From Isochrysis galbana (taxonomy: Eukaryota; Haptophyta; Isochrysidales; Isochrysidaceae): 64,000 bases of DNA. Positions 11,391 through 22,192 of this stretch are shown here, in pieces. The first letter of the stretch is position 1. Each line of letters starts with the position of its first letter. The DNA lies in the NCBI GenBank assembly GCA_018136815.1, contig CM030933.1, positions 4,144,341 through 4,208,340 on the forward strand, in the 5' to 3' direction. Below the pieces are notes generated by a model. That model was not told where the DNA came from. It worked only from the letters and a program-made list of their open reading frames with translations, and searched no databases. The position numbers and the translations under genes were made by a program.

Positions 11391-11794
11391 GCATGCACCT
11401 TCGCCGCCTGCCACAGGCCACAGGTGACAGGTGCGGCCAGCGACCAACTCTGCCAACTTGTCATTCGCCGCGCCGACCCTGCCGCCCTCTTCCAATGAAA
11501 GCCGGCGCTCCACCTCTGTGCGGTGCTGGCGCGCCGTACCGACCGCCCTCCCTCTTCGTTCCCAGCCCCACCACCTTTGGCTCTCACCGACGCTTGCCGC
11601 TCCTCCAGCCGCCACCTGACCTGCACCTGGCTGCTCAGCGCACCGCCCCTGTTCTCGCCATCTGAGCCGCCGCCGCCCACCATCTATTTCCGCCGTCCTC
11701 CCCTTCCTTCCCCCACCCACTGAGGTTGCGGCTGAGACGAACGGCGCTGTCGCGCGCACCCTACCGCTGCTTCCCGAGAGAGGGAGGGGGGGGG

Positions 11795-11882
<88 letters not shown>

Positions 11883-12745
11883 ACCCCCCGTTTGCTCTCG
11901 GGGGATTTCCTTTCCCCCCGATAGCTACTGGGGGATCCGCTTACGGCACCCCCCATGAGCAATCTCCCAACAGCAACAGCTCTCGGGGGATTTTCTCGGT
12001 CCCCCGGTAGCTCTCGGTGGGGCTGTTGGCGATCGGGAGAAAATTTCCCCCCGATAGCTCCTGGGGGCCCCCGGGAGCTCCTGGGGGGCGTTGGCTCCTG
12101 GGGGGTAACATATACACTTAGTTTGGCTACACGGTAGCTAGACGGTAGACGGTAGACGGTCGGTAGAGACCCAAAGCCAAAGCCACGTGCACGTGCGAGG
12201 CGTGAAAAAAAAAACACCCCTACCCCCGTGGACGTGGGGAGGGGAAGACGCCTGACGCCTGTGTTGATGGCGGGGGGGGGGGGGGGAGGGCCTGGGGAGT
12301 GGGGAGTGGGGAGTGGGAGTGGGAGTGGGGGTGTGGGGTGTAGAAAGTTATGCTGCGTGAAAGTAGTGGGTCCATGGCCGCGTGTGCGGTAAGAATAGTA
12401 TAAGGTTTCTGAAACACGGTGAAAACGGGCTGTTTTTGGCCTCCGTATTCCGTACAAACACGGTAAAACCAAAAACCGTGTTTCCAATTTCGGGCCCTAC
12501 GCTACTGTCAGATGGTCGTGAGTTTTCTTTTTTTGCCATTGTTTTCGTTCTCGAGTTTTGTTCTCGCCGCCGCCCCCGCACGGCGCTGCCCTCACACTCA
12601 CCTCTTTCGCTCGCTCGCTCCCCCCCTCGCCCCTCACCCCCCCCCCCCCCACACACACACACATATTTACTCCCCCACAACTCGATGAAAACCCCCACCC
12701 CCCAACCCACTCAACCCGTTTGCGTCGTGGTGCGGCGCTCTCGCC
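11391..12745. other. intergenic; GA microsatellite and G-rich repeats
   Basis: A (GA)n tract occupies about 11796-11880. It is followed to about 12110 by imperfect repeats of CCCCGATAGCTCCTGGGGG, in which GAGCTCC/GATAGCT boxes alternate with G runs. About 12295-12340 is a GGGAGTGGGGAGTGG repeat. About 12388-12510 belongs to the AAACACGG/CAAAAACAG family related to 24074-24312. No gene is recognised before NDUFA8. Confidence 0.6.
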
Positions 12746-13066
12746 ATGTCGGTCGCGGACGTGGGCCCGGCCGGGAGGCCACCAACGAGCCAGGAGCTAT
12801 ACGCCGCGGGACGCGTCATCGGATACAAGTGCTTTGATCAGAACTACGAGTTCATGAAGTGCAAGGCCAAGGATGATAGCCCCACAGCATGTGCGGCGGA
12901 GGGCGACGAGGTGCATAAGTGCGTCTATGGCCTTTTCAAGGAGATTGCATCCAAGACCCCGAAACAGTTCAACGTCCTCTCCAAGTGCCTTGATAGTGAA
13001 GACCTCCAGCCTCACATGTGCAAGGCCAAGCAGGAGGCCTTTGAGAGTGCCTTCTATGGCAACTGA
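12746..13066 (+). CDS. NDUFA8: NADH:ubiquinone oxidoreductase subunit NDUFA8 (complex I, twin CX9C)
   Basis: A single-exon gene of 106 residues. NDUFA8 is an accessory subunit of mitochondrial complex I on the intermembrane-space side, imported and oxidised by the Mia40 route. The sequence shows C-x9-C (CFDQNYEFMKC), a second pair CAAEGDEVHKC, then CLDSEDLQPHMC near the end, matching the four-helix double-CHCH layout. FMKC, the EG..V.KC pair and the following LFKEI match the family pattern. The start is the first ATG of the frame. It is shorter at the C terminus than the animal protein, which I recall as about 170 residues; a short form is plausible for protists. No mitochondrial presequence is expected, since the import route uses the Cys motifs. 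Confidence 0.88.
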   Translation: MSVADVGPAGRPPTSQELYAAGRVIGYKCFDQNYEFMKCKAKDDSPTACAAEGDEVHKCVYGLFKEIASKTPKQFNVLSKCLDSEDLQPHMCKAKQEAFESAFYGN

Positions 13067-14435
13067 AAACTGCGGCCAGCGACGCAGTTTCAGCAGTCGC
13101 GGGGGCATGGGGGAAAGGATGATCTTTTCAGCGACCATTTAGACAGCGCCTTGCAGATGACATCGCCAGCTCCAATAGTGGCCCGACGAACCGGGCTGTA
13201 TTCTGATCCAAAATCTGATCACAGAAAAGGCGTGTGGCAGGTTAGAATGCCTACGTTAGCAGCACAACAAACATCTAGGAGGGAAGCTACGGGCAGGACT
13301 TTCAGTGGTGATGTTGACTTGCCGACTAGCTTTTGTCCTGCAGAATCCACAGCGCACTGTGTGTATTTCTGAAACAGCGTTGCGCACCGAGATGCAAATG
13401 CACGTCGTCGAAGCCCGTCTGTATGCTGCAAGAGCTAGATTTAGGAGGGGCTTCAGGGGCTAGGGGCTTCAAGCTTCAAAGTGTGTGAAAACAGAGGCGT
13501 GAAGGTTGATTGACGGCTCAAAAGTGTCACCTGTCATTGAAATGACAGAGCCATGGTGCGCGCGCCGCCCTCCACCCCTCTCGCCGGCCCTTCCCTCCCG
13601 GTTCTGGTGCCCCCCCGTCTTCTTTCACCTCAACGGGGCAAGAAGACACGTAAACGCCGGAGGGGAGAGCTGCCGCTCCCCCCCCCCCTCCCTCTTCCCT
13701 CTTCCTCCTCTCTTCCCTGCGGCCCTGGCCCATGGCGCGCGCCTGCGACCCCCCTTCAGGTCCCCAGGTGGCCTCCAGGGGCCTGGGACCTGGGAGCACA
13801 GCTCAGGGGGCAGGTGAGGCTGGGGCATGGCCTTGGCCCCTCCTGCCTCTCCCTCGCTGGCTCTCGCGCCCCCTAGATGTCGACTGGAGCTGGCTGGGGG
13901 TTCCTGATCAGGGGGGGGCAGGGGGAGGAGGGGTTGGTCAGAGCGAGAAGCAGGCCAACGCGGGCCAGGGCGTGCGTTCTATGCCTGACTCTCAGGGAGA
14001 GTCTGGGCAAGTCCCCCCCGCAGCTGCCAAGAGGCAGCGCAGGGGGATGGATGGTTCTCGCCCCCCATGAGGGGAGTCGAGAGAGTGGGGGGGAGGCGCG
14101 AGGCCCCCCTCCATGGCGACCAATCATACGATTAGTGTATGTGGGCGTAGACATGAGACATGGTATCGTATGTAGAGTGCTGACGCCGCCGCCGCCACTA
14201 GGGATGAGGGGAGTGGAGCATGCATCACTGCGTGGTGTAGCGCATTGCTCGAAAGATGAACCCTGCAACAACACGCAGCCCCTCCCATCATATTGGCGAC
14301 GAGACGCCTCACGCGGCTAAATCATTTTCACAAGCACCACCCATGAAGCCTGCCTTTCTCTATATGAAAATACCCCTCCTGCACGTTGCGCCCAAAGTGC
14401 GAGGGGCGTGGGACGGATCAGACTTCCGAAGCAGC
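13067..14435. other. intergenic with one copy of a dispersed ~550-bp repeat
   Basis: After the NDUFA8 3' flank, 13583-14118 is a copy of the repeat also found at 20322-20927 and 36396-36970. Hallmarks are GAGAAGACACGTAAACGCCGG, CCATGGCGCGCGCCTGCG, TCAGGTCCCCAGG and GACTGGAGCTGGCTGGG. Open frames inside it are not conserved as proteins between copies. No gene is recognised. Confidence 0.6.
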
Positions 14436-15381
14436 CTACTTGATTCGCTTTTGCGGGTCTGGGTTCATGGCGAGAAGCATCGCGCTGAATTTGTTAAAAT
14501 CGCCCGCTGCACTTTCCTACAGAGGGTTGTCAATGGGGAGCCACTCAACACAATCCATCGCTAGATGACAGCCTTGCAAGTGTCGATGCGAAAGTCCATG
14601 TCCCAACGCGAAAGTCAATGTGCCAACGCGAAAGCCGATGTGCGGATGCCCATCTTGACATTGTACTGATGAGAGCGCATATATGTGCATGCCCAACATG
14701 ACGCTGCACTGATGGGAGCTCATATGGCCCAGCGGGGGGCGGGTTTCTCACCTGCATGCCCAGATCTGACAGAAACTCGGCGCCTGCCTTGTCATCTGCG
14801 GGGATGACAGAGATTACGTCGCTGAAGCCAGAACCCTTCAGCGTCTTCAGTGCACCCAGTGCAGTCTGCCTGCGCCATGTCCCTGCCACAGCTGGAAGAC
14901 CATCGGCCTGAACAACCGAGAGCAGTTCAGCCCGGTCCTCGAGGCCTCCCGCCAAACCTTTCTCCTTGGACTTTACACCTGAGGAGCCCGATGAAAGAGC
15001 AGTACCATGAGCAAGCAGTCCGTTGGGAGAGCTCCCGAACCGGATCATGCACCAGGCGCGGGAGTGCGCGCGACGGATGCCGCGCCATTCACCTTTGTAG
15101 GTAGTGACGAGCGCGGCAGTCACAATTTCGTTGCCGCTCTCTCCGACAATGCATGTCTTGCCACTGAGGAGTGGTGCGAGCACATCGGAGGTGTACCGGC
15201 CGCCAGTCAGCTTGGCGATAGCGGCAGCGTCATCGCCTGTAGCGACGCGCAGGTCCCAAATGGGGTTGCCCTTGATGTCCGTCGCCAACTTGATGCCCTC
15301 TTGCACACGCATCGCCGGCATGCCAGCACGGAGGCCGAGTGCTGAGCCAAAGAGCAGCGTGAGCAGCCATAGAGAGAGCAT
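14436..15381 (-). CDS. GNAT-like N-acetyltransferase with N-terminal signal peptide, three exons
   Basis: On the minus strand, exons 15381-15093, 14978-14752 and 14516-14436 join in phase to give about 198 residues. The start chosen, MLSLWLLTLLFGSALG, makes a clear signal peptide; a further in-frame ATG 60 bases upstream would add a hydrophilic leader. The mature part begins WDLRVATGDDAAAIAKLTGG, the typical first strand and helix of GNAT proteins. It continues through LLSVVQADGLPAVAGTWRRQTALGALKTL, where the R/QxxGxG/A acetyl-CoA loop would lie (degenerate here), to VISVIPADDKAGAEFLSDLGM. The donors are GTGAAT and GTGAGA; the acceptors are CTCAG and TGTAG. The signal peptide points to secretion or plastid import. 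The acceptor substrate is unknown. The second intron contains short AAAGTCAATGTGCC repeats. Confidence 0.6.
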
Positions 15382-16174
15382 TGCACAGAGAGTACCTGCG
15401 CCGGCGGGTGGGCGGGTGGTATGTGTCGGTGTGTGCGCCAAGGAGGCGCCGGTGGGTGGGCAGGATGAGGGGAGAGGGAGAGAGAGCGGGGGGAAGAGGG
15501 GGGGAGAGAGCTCGCCGACCTCCGAGAGAGGGTTCTCTCACCTGGGAGAATTCCGTGAAGAGTCGACACGGCCCCACGAGCCTTCCTCCTGTTACAATAC
15601 AATCTTTACCATGTACCGAGGTGACAGCCCCACGCAGTTGACAGTAGTTGATTTGTAAGATGTTGATACTAGTATAAAAGATAATGAGCACTTCGACTCC
15701 CTATTGAGCGCCTTGAGCCTTGGGCCCCAACGGGCCCCGACGGCGAAGGTGTGCCCTGACCGAAGCGAGAATGGCCGAGGACCGGCAAGAACGCCAGAAG
15801 AATGGAGAAGGGAGAATGGCGCACGCGCGTGCTTGTTGATTTGCACAATACACAATACACAATACACAATACACACGACAGTAAGAGTACTCCTATGCTA
15901 AAAGCTAAAATATTTTAGGACCCCCTCGCGACGGATCAAGTAAGCCCCCTTCGCCCCCCGAGCGGGATGGACCTTCTCTCGCCGCGAGAATTCCCTCTTT
16001 ACAGAGGGCGGACGCTCCGCGATCCTTTCATCTTTCATAACCATATTTGCGGGCTCAGAAGAAGTGATCTTTCGGGCAACCATTTATAGAGTAGTAAAGA
16101 AATAGTTTAGCAAGAAAGGAGAGTGGGGCGGTCGCTCCCCTCGTCCCTTTCGGCGGGCGCCGGCGGCTGCGGCG
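15382..16174. other. intergenic between divergent genes
   Basis: It contains a CACAATA microsatellite (about 15843-15875). A 61-codon minus-strand ORF (16083-15898, MVARKITSSEPANM...) carries no recognised domain and is doubtful. The short spacing to the coiled-coil gene at 16175 leaves room for a shared promoter region, but no motif is evident. Confidence 0.4.
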
Positions 16175-19100
16175 ATGTCGGACCCTCGTCGCCTCTTCTC
16201 TCCGGGCTTGAGCCCTGCGGGCGGGGCGAAGGCGTGGCTTGCAGGGGCACGCGACGGGGTCACACGCACTCTCACAGACCGCGCCGCCCAGCTCAGCGAG
16301 CGCGCCGCCAATGCAGTGGCTGAGTCGGCCTCATCTCTCTCTAAGGCACTCGAGGAGCCCGAGAAAATCCGGCAGCTCTTGCGCGAGAAGAATAGGAGGA
16401 TCGCCGAACTGGAGGAAGAGCGGCGTGAGCGAGGGGCCGAGATTGAGTCGGTCAAACTGCGCGCCGTCGCTAAGTTCAAGGACCTCTCCACACGCAACGC
16501 GGAACTGGAGGAAAGGCTGCTGCATGCACAGGCGGAACTCGCCTCGCAAGCGGCACCGCCGCTCGTCGATCTGGGCGAGGGCGATGCGGGCGACGAGCTG
16601 CGCCGCTTGCTCGCGCGCGAAGCTGAGCGCCGCCGTGAGCTCGAGCTGCGCATACAGCAACTCGAAGCGGATATTGCCGCCTCGACTAATGATGCACAGG
16701 CGGCAATCAACGCGGCGCGCCAAGCGGCTGCCGAGCTGCAGGCAGCGCGCGAGGAGGCGAGCGCGGCCAAGAGAGAGGTGGACGCGATGCGGGCGGCGGC
16801 CGATACGCAGGCAACCAGCGCGACCGACGAGCTGGCACGCCGGGTGAACGAGCTCGAGTTGGAACTCGGCGAGGCGAAGCACCAGCTCGCGAGCACCAAC
16901 ACTGAGAGGCTAGAGCTCCAGCGCCAGCTTGCGGACGCGAAGGCAACGAGTGGGCTGGCGTCGTCACGCGCCAAGGTGAGAGGGCCTGTAACGCACTTTT
17001 GCTCGCGACGCGACGTATCGCGATATGCGCTACGGTCGTGCGCGTGTCGCCTTCCCAGCTTCCCCGCCCGCTCTATGCGCAGGGAGAGCTGGAGCGCGCT
17101 CAGTTGGACCAAGCGAAGATGCGCAAGGAGGCCGAATCGTCGGCCGCGGCGGCGTCGGCTATCCAGCTGGAGGTATCACAGCTCAAACAAGCACTTGCCG
17201 TGCTGACCTCCGAAAACAAGGCAGTGGAAGCGAAACTCGAGAAGGAGTCTCGAGCGCGCGAGAAGGCGCGCTCGGCGCTGGCTCCGTTGCAGGAGGAGCG
17301 TCGCATTCTGCATGCGCGAGTTAATGAGCTTGAGGCGCAGCTCAAGGCGGTGGGCGAGCGGTCGCTGGAAACCCTGGCGCCTGCGCAGAATATGGGCTAC
17401 GCAGATGGCATGGCGATGTTCGACCAGGAGGCCTTGGCGGAGCTCAACCAGGAGCTTGTGACGGTCAAGTTGAGGCGAGCGGAGGCGGAGGCGGCGTTGG
17501 CGTTGGCACGTGACGAGGTGGCCAAGGCGCGCGCGGAGACACAGGCGCTCCGCGCCAAGGAGGCAGGAAGGGCGGAAGCAGAGGCTGGGCCGGCGGCCGA
17601 TGCAGCCGATTTTAGGCCTGAGCGGAAGAACAGCAAGGTGGCGGCGGCGACGGCGCGGGCGGACGCCGCTGAGGCACGGCTCGCAGCGGTCGAGCATCAC
17701 CTGGATGAGACAGCGATGAGGGCAGCTGAGGCGCATGCCGAGTCGGAGGCGCAGGCCAACGAGCTGAGGCAGGCAGTGGCTGTGCTGACAAGTGAGAACA
17801 GCTCGCTAGAGGTGAAACTCGAGAAAGAGAAGCAAAAGGTAGCCAAGGCGAAGGAAGTCATGAAGGGGCTCGCTGCGGAGAAGAAGCAGCTGCTAACTGA
17901 AGCGCGGGCGCAAGAGGCCAAGGCGGGCGCGGCAGAGAAGGAGGCCCAACGCGCCGCCGAACAAGTGGCGAGCCTCACGGGGAAGTTAAGCGCGGCCAAG
18001 TCGAGCTTGCAGGCACTCTTGGGAGAGAAGGATGAGCTGACCGCTCAGCTGAAGCGAGCAAGCCGCGAGCTCGAGGCTTACCAAGCGGCCCAGAAGAAAG
18101 AGACGAGCGCGACAGGCAAGCTGCGCGCGGATCTAAAGGCGGCAAGGACCGCCGCGGAGGAGAATGCCACCGAACTAGCCGCGGCCAAGGAGGAACTTAG
18201 CACGATCAAGGCAGCTCTGGCACAGGCTGAGGCCGCCGGCGAAGAGGCGCAGGCGGCTCTCGCAGATGTACGTTCGGCCGGGGAGGACTCGAGCGCCGCC
18301 GTGCAGGTGTAGGCCCCACTAGCACGAGACGGAGCTGTGACGAGCTCGCCAACATGCTGTGCCGCCCACGGCGTGGCGCGACGCCCTCGCCGCCCCACTG
18401 CACATGCCTCACCGCCCCAGCGCGCCCGCTCGCAGGCTCTGCAGACCAAGGCGGGCGCACTCGAGAAGGAGCTTGCAAAAATCAAGTCGCTACTCGCCCA
18501 GAAGGAGCTGCAGCTCTCAATGCTCAGCTCCGAGAACCTCGATAAGGTGACGATGGAGCGTGACTCCGCGTTGGCTGAGCAGGAGGCGCTCTCAACCGAA
18601 CGCGATGCGGCCAAAGCCGCGTGCGAGGCCCTCACAGCCGAGGCGGTCGCTGCGCGGCAGGCAGCGGCCGTGCAGCATGCGGAGGTGCATGCAATGATCG
18701 CGGCGTTGAAGCGGGCGTTACGGGAGGCTGAGGCGGTGGAGTCGACCGTGGGTATGGGAGTGTACTCGCAAGCGGAGGCGCCAGCAAACTGCGCTGAGCA
18801 TAGTGGCGGCGCTCCCACTGAGAACCTAGGCAACACTCTAGCAGAGGCTGCGACTGCTGCACAGGTGTCGAGCGACACCGAGATCGTGTCGCTTCGACGA
18901 GATGTGCAGCGGTTGCAGGAAGAGCTCACTTGTGCCAGGACGGTCACGGCAACTGAGAGTGCCGAACAGAGCAACGAACGGACACTTCGACGCCTAGAGC
19001 AGATCCGCGCGCTCAAGGCGGAGCTGGTCATAGCCAAGGAGAAGATTGGCATTCTGGAAGGGGATCTTCTCCGAGCTCGTAAAGTAGCATCAGAGGCAGA

Positions 19101-19716
19101 GGCGACGTGGAAGGAGAAGGCGGCGGCGCTCAAACAGAAGACACTCGCGTACGTCTCTCATCTGAAGGGCGAGCACGGGGTGGCACTCGAGGCGGCGCAG
19201 GCTGAGCGCGAGCGTGCCATGGCCGCGGTTCAGTCCCAGCTAGACGCTTACCGCGCTGCCGCAGCGGATGAGGTCGCCCTGGCTCAGCTCGCTGCCGAAG
19301 TAGCCGAGCGAGCGGCGGGACTTGAGGCTGCTAGTGTGCGCGCGCAGCTTGGGGCCGCTGCACGTGCCGAGCTCATGATTCTCGGGGCTGAGATCGGCGA
19401 GCTCGAGGCGACGGTGTGCACGGGCACTGGGCGCGATGGGGCAGACGCAGGCAGAGGCAGAGAACCGCCACAACTTGGTAGGGGGGATGTACAGAGATAT
19501 GAGTCGCCGCGCGACTCCGTCGAGGCTCGAATCATACGCCAAGAGCGCGAGGAGGCGTTGGCGGGGATGCGCGAAGTGGACAGTAGACAGCACGCCGCTG
19601 CCATTGCGGTGGAGATGCCCGCCGTGCCTATGGCCCCCGCGCCACCGGGGACCACAAGTACGCAGGCAGCGACGGTGGCTGCAGCCCCGTATCCTGGACT
19701 CTTCTGCAGCCTTTGA
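16175..19716 (+). CDS. long coiled-coil protein, three or more exons
   Basis: Exons 16175-16975, 17083-18267 and 18436-19716 join in phase. An alternative second donor lies 39 bases downstream, at 18306. The product is about 1,090 residues, almost all Ala/Glu/Lys/Arg/Leu-rich heptads (for example EEPEKIRQLLREKNRRIAEL and VLTSENKAVEAKLEKESR). A segment like KQALAVLTSENKAVEAKLEKE occurs twice (exon 2 start and middle), which points to internal duplication. The first 60 residues are less helical. The overall shape recalls golgins, tethering factors or basal-body proteins, but no GRIP, Rab-binding or other diagnostic domain is visible, so no function is assigned. The 3' end is uncertain: after about 19410 a second frame (QAEAENRHNL...) is also open, so a further intron may exist. 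Confidence 0.65.
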
Positions 19717-20321
19717 TTTGAGAGAAGACGGCCTTTCTGAAGCAGTCTTCTAAGCCGCGTCGGCTGCCAACACTAGCCGGTATTGTGGCAAGTTATTAGT
19801 TAGATCACGCTACGGGCTAGCCGCCAGCTCGTTGCTTGCTCGCTTGAAGGCAGCTCAGTGTGTGCGATAATACCAAATGGGCCCCTAGGGAGTGTTGTAT
19901 TTAGGCCTTTTGGCATGAATATTTCGGCGTGAGCACGAGCCTTCTTCGTTATATACCGTCTTCTATGTTCGTCGTGGTCGCGCAAGGCGTGAAGATTCGG
20001 ATTCTCCCTGGGCTCGATCAGGTCCTGGTTCGCCAATTTTTGTCTCGAAATTCGAGGATTTGAGATTTATTTTTTTACCGTTATGGTAATTGTAATATTG
20101 TAATTGTCCACGCGTTTAAGGTGAAAAATTCAGGTCCCGAGGAAAGCTCCATGAGCTCCCCACAAGAACCGCGTTCCGCGCTAGCTGCCGGCGCGCCCTC
20201 GCAGGCAATCTCCGAGAGTGAGAGCAGCCTTGCTCTGACAAGCACAAAATCTTCGCTCGCGCCTTCGGCTCCGGTCGCCATGTCGAGTTCTCCCCTTGAG
20301 AAATCTTCATTGTCGCTAGAG
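19717..20321. other. intergenic; AT-rich end-like repeat
   Basis: About 19965-20130 (GATTCGGATT...TTTGTCTCGAA...GGTAATTGTAAT) resembles 45725-45860, in the same orientation. I see no gene. The frame opening at 20121 runs into the dispersed repeat and is not credible as it stands. Confidence 0.4.
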
Positions 20322-20927
20322 CGAGTGGCCGCGGCGAGCCGCGGCCCTTCCCTCCTGGCTCTGGCGCCCCCGTCTTCTCTTACCCAAACGGGGCGAGAAG
20401 ACACGTATCTGCCGGAGGGGAGAGCTGCCGCTCTCCCCTCCCCTCCCTCTTCCCTTTTCCTCCTCTCTTCCCTGCGGCGGGGGCCCATGGCGCGCGCCTG
20501 CGGCCCCTCTTCAGGTCCCCAGGTGGCCTGCAGGGGCCTGGGGGCACAGCTCAGGGGGCAGGTGAGGCTGGGGCATGGCCCTGGCCCCTCCTGCCTCTCC
20601 CTCGCTGGCGCTCCGAGCACCTGCGGGTCGACTGGAGCTGGCTGGGTGGTCCTGAACAGGGGGGCCCAGGGGGAGGAGGGGCTGGTCAGAGGGATGGGCT
20701 GGCCACGACAGGCCAGGGCGGGCGAATCAGCCGTGCTTGTGGGGAGAGGGATGGGTCAGCATGGCAGTGTGCTCCTGGGAGGCCATCAGGCGTGCCAGGA
20801 GAGTGGGTGGTTCCTCTCCCATGGCAGGGGAGGAGTGGAGAGAGAGGGGAGAGGGGGGCTCGTGCCCCCCCATGGGCGAACTAAGTATAAACTTAGTTCC
20901 CCATGGGTCAACCAAGTATAAACTTAG
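20322..20927. repeat. dispersed ~600-bp repeat, copy 2 (also 13583-14118 and 36396-36970)
   Basis: Near-identical blocks to copy 3 include GAGCGAGTGGCCGCGGCGAG, the CCATGGCGCGCGCCTGCGG block, ATGGCAGTGTGCTCCTGG and the terminal CCAAGTATAAACTTAG. At its end the motif CCATGGG...AAGTATAAACTTAG is doubled. The copy is interrupted after AAACTTAG by the hAT-like element at 20928 and resumes at 21449. Confidence 0.75.
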
Positions 20928-21448
20928 CAAGGCTAGGGATTGGCTGGAGCAGTTATCCAGATAACTTGGTTAACTGCCACTAACTGCCCTTGTGAGGCGC
21001 CAAGCAGTTATCTAACTGCCCCGTGATGCGTCCGTCGAGCAAGTTACTCAGTTAATTTTCGTCCGTGGAGGCGAGCGGGTGGCTTTTGACTGTGCGCGCG
21101 TGCGCGAGTGGTCGGCGTCGAGCGTCGGCGCGTCGACGGCCAAACAAAGAACAAAGGTCGAACACGGAACAAAGATCTTTAGCTCTTTAGTATTAAACTT
21201 TCTCAAGTCGGGTAGGCTACCCACCGACCGCAAACGGTGGTATAGATAATGTATAGATATGTGACATATGTACGACACCAAATATTGACAAAAGGCAAAA
21301 GGGAACTACTAAAGTTGAAGTCAGGGATGCCAGTTAACTGCCCCACTAACTGGCTCCACGACCGGCAACTAGTTACCTTAACTGGTCATCCTCATGGCAA
21401 TAACTGCCACTCTCAAAACCCTGCAGTTACTTGCAATCCCTAGCCTTG
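20928..21448. mobile_element. 521-bp non-autonomous hAT-like transposon
   Basis: The ends are perfect 15-bp inverted repeats: CAAGGCTAGGGATTG at 20928 and its complement ending at 21448. They are flanked by an exact 8-bp duplication, AAACTTAG, at 20920-20927 and 21449-21456. Both subterminal regions are crowded with TTAACTGCC/CAGTTA motifs (TTATCTAACTGCC, TAACTGCCACTAACTGCC), as hAT elements often have for transposase binding. There is no coding capacity. The duplication length and internal repeats indicate hAT; the TIR does not by itself name a family. Confidence 0.85.
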
Positions 21449-21487
21449 AAACTTAGTTGTGCCGTGACGATCAACAAATTGCAGCGC

Positions 21488-22102
21488 CTAGTCCAGGTGC
21501 GAAACGGTTGTGGGAGAGAGGCAATGTGGTATTGCTGCGGGAGATTTTTCAGGGAACAAAGGAACAAATGCACCGATGAGCAGCTGTGACACCTTTCGAG
21601 CTCGCTCCCGCATCGATGTGCCAGGAACCTTAGCCTCGGCGCACTGCAAGCGCAAAGCAAGAAGACTCATAACGAATGAAAAGAGGACAAGCCTAGTGCT
21701 AGCTAGTGCGATCTCCAGAATGGGCGGCTTCAAATGGGCCCACAGCTTTCCTCGAGATGGTTGCCTCGAGTAGTGGCGCAGGGGGAGTGGCGGGCCTCGT
21801 GCTGGATCTCACCATCAGCGAAGGAGGGGGCTTGGCGCTGATAGACGCGTCGGCCGAGAGGCAGAGAATTCCCCCGTTCTCGCAAATGCATGCCACAACG
21901 GGAACAAGAACAAACTCGCCCGCGAGCGACACGAGGAGGGCGTAAAAGAAAGTGGCATAGCAGGCACGATAGTGAAAGGGTGTGGCTTGCAGGCGGGGTT
22001 AGGGGTGGAAGGACTTGGCGGTACCGGACAGGCAGATGGAGTTGGAAGTGAGTCCCAGAAAATAATGGGGAAGGCGGCAACAAGAGGGAGCGCCTCCCTC
22101 AC
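21488..22102 (-). CDS. possible multi-exon membrane protein (tentative)
   Basis: Minus-strand frames show two hydrophobic stretches with reasonable splice sites between them. The first is FFYALLVSLAGEFVLVPVVA...ADASISAKPPPSLM, ending at a GTGAGA donor. The second is LEIALASTRLVLFSFVMSLLALRL...SMRERARK, ending at a GTGTCA site. I recognise no family and could not fix the start. It may be part of a membrane protein gene or chance. Confidence 0.25.
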
Positions 22103-22192
22103 AATCTCTCAATGGCGGCACCGCCACAGTCGCCATCTCCGCTAAGAATGCGTGGATCTCCGCTGATTGGACCTGCAAAGCTCCTTGTTCTC

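Noticed and set aside
16084-17112. 342-codon Ser/Ala-rich minus-strand ORF
   Set aside because: Antisense of the GAG/GCG-rich coiled-coil gene, which has consistent heptads and splice signals on the plus strand.
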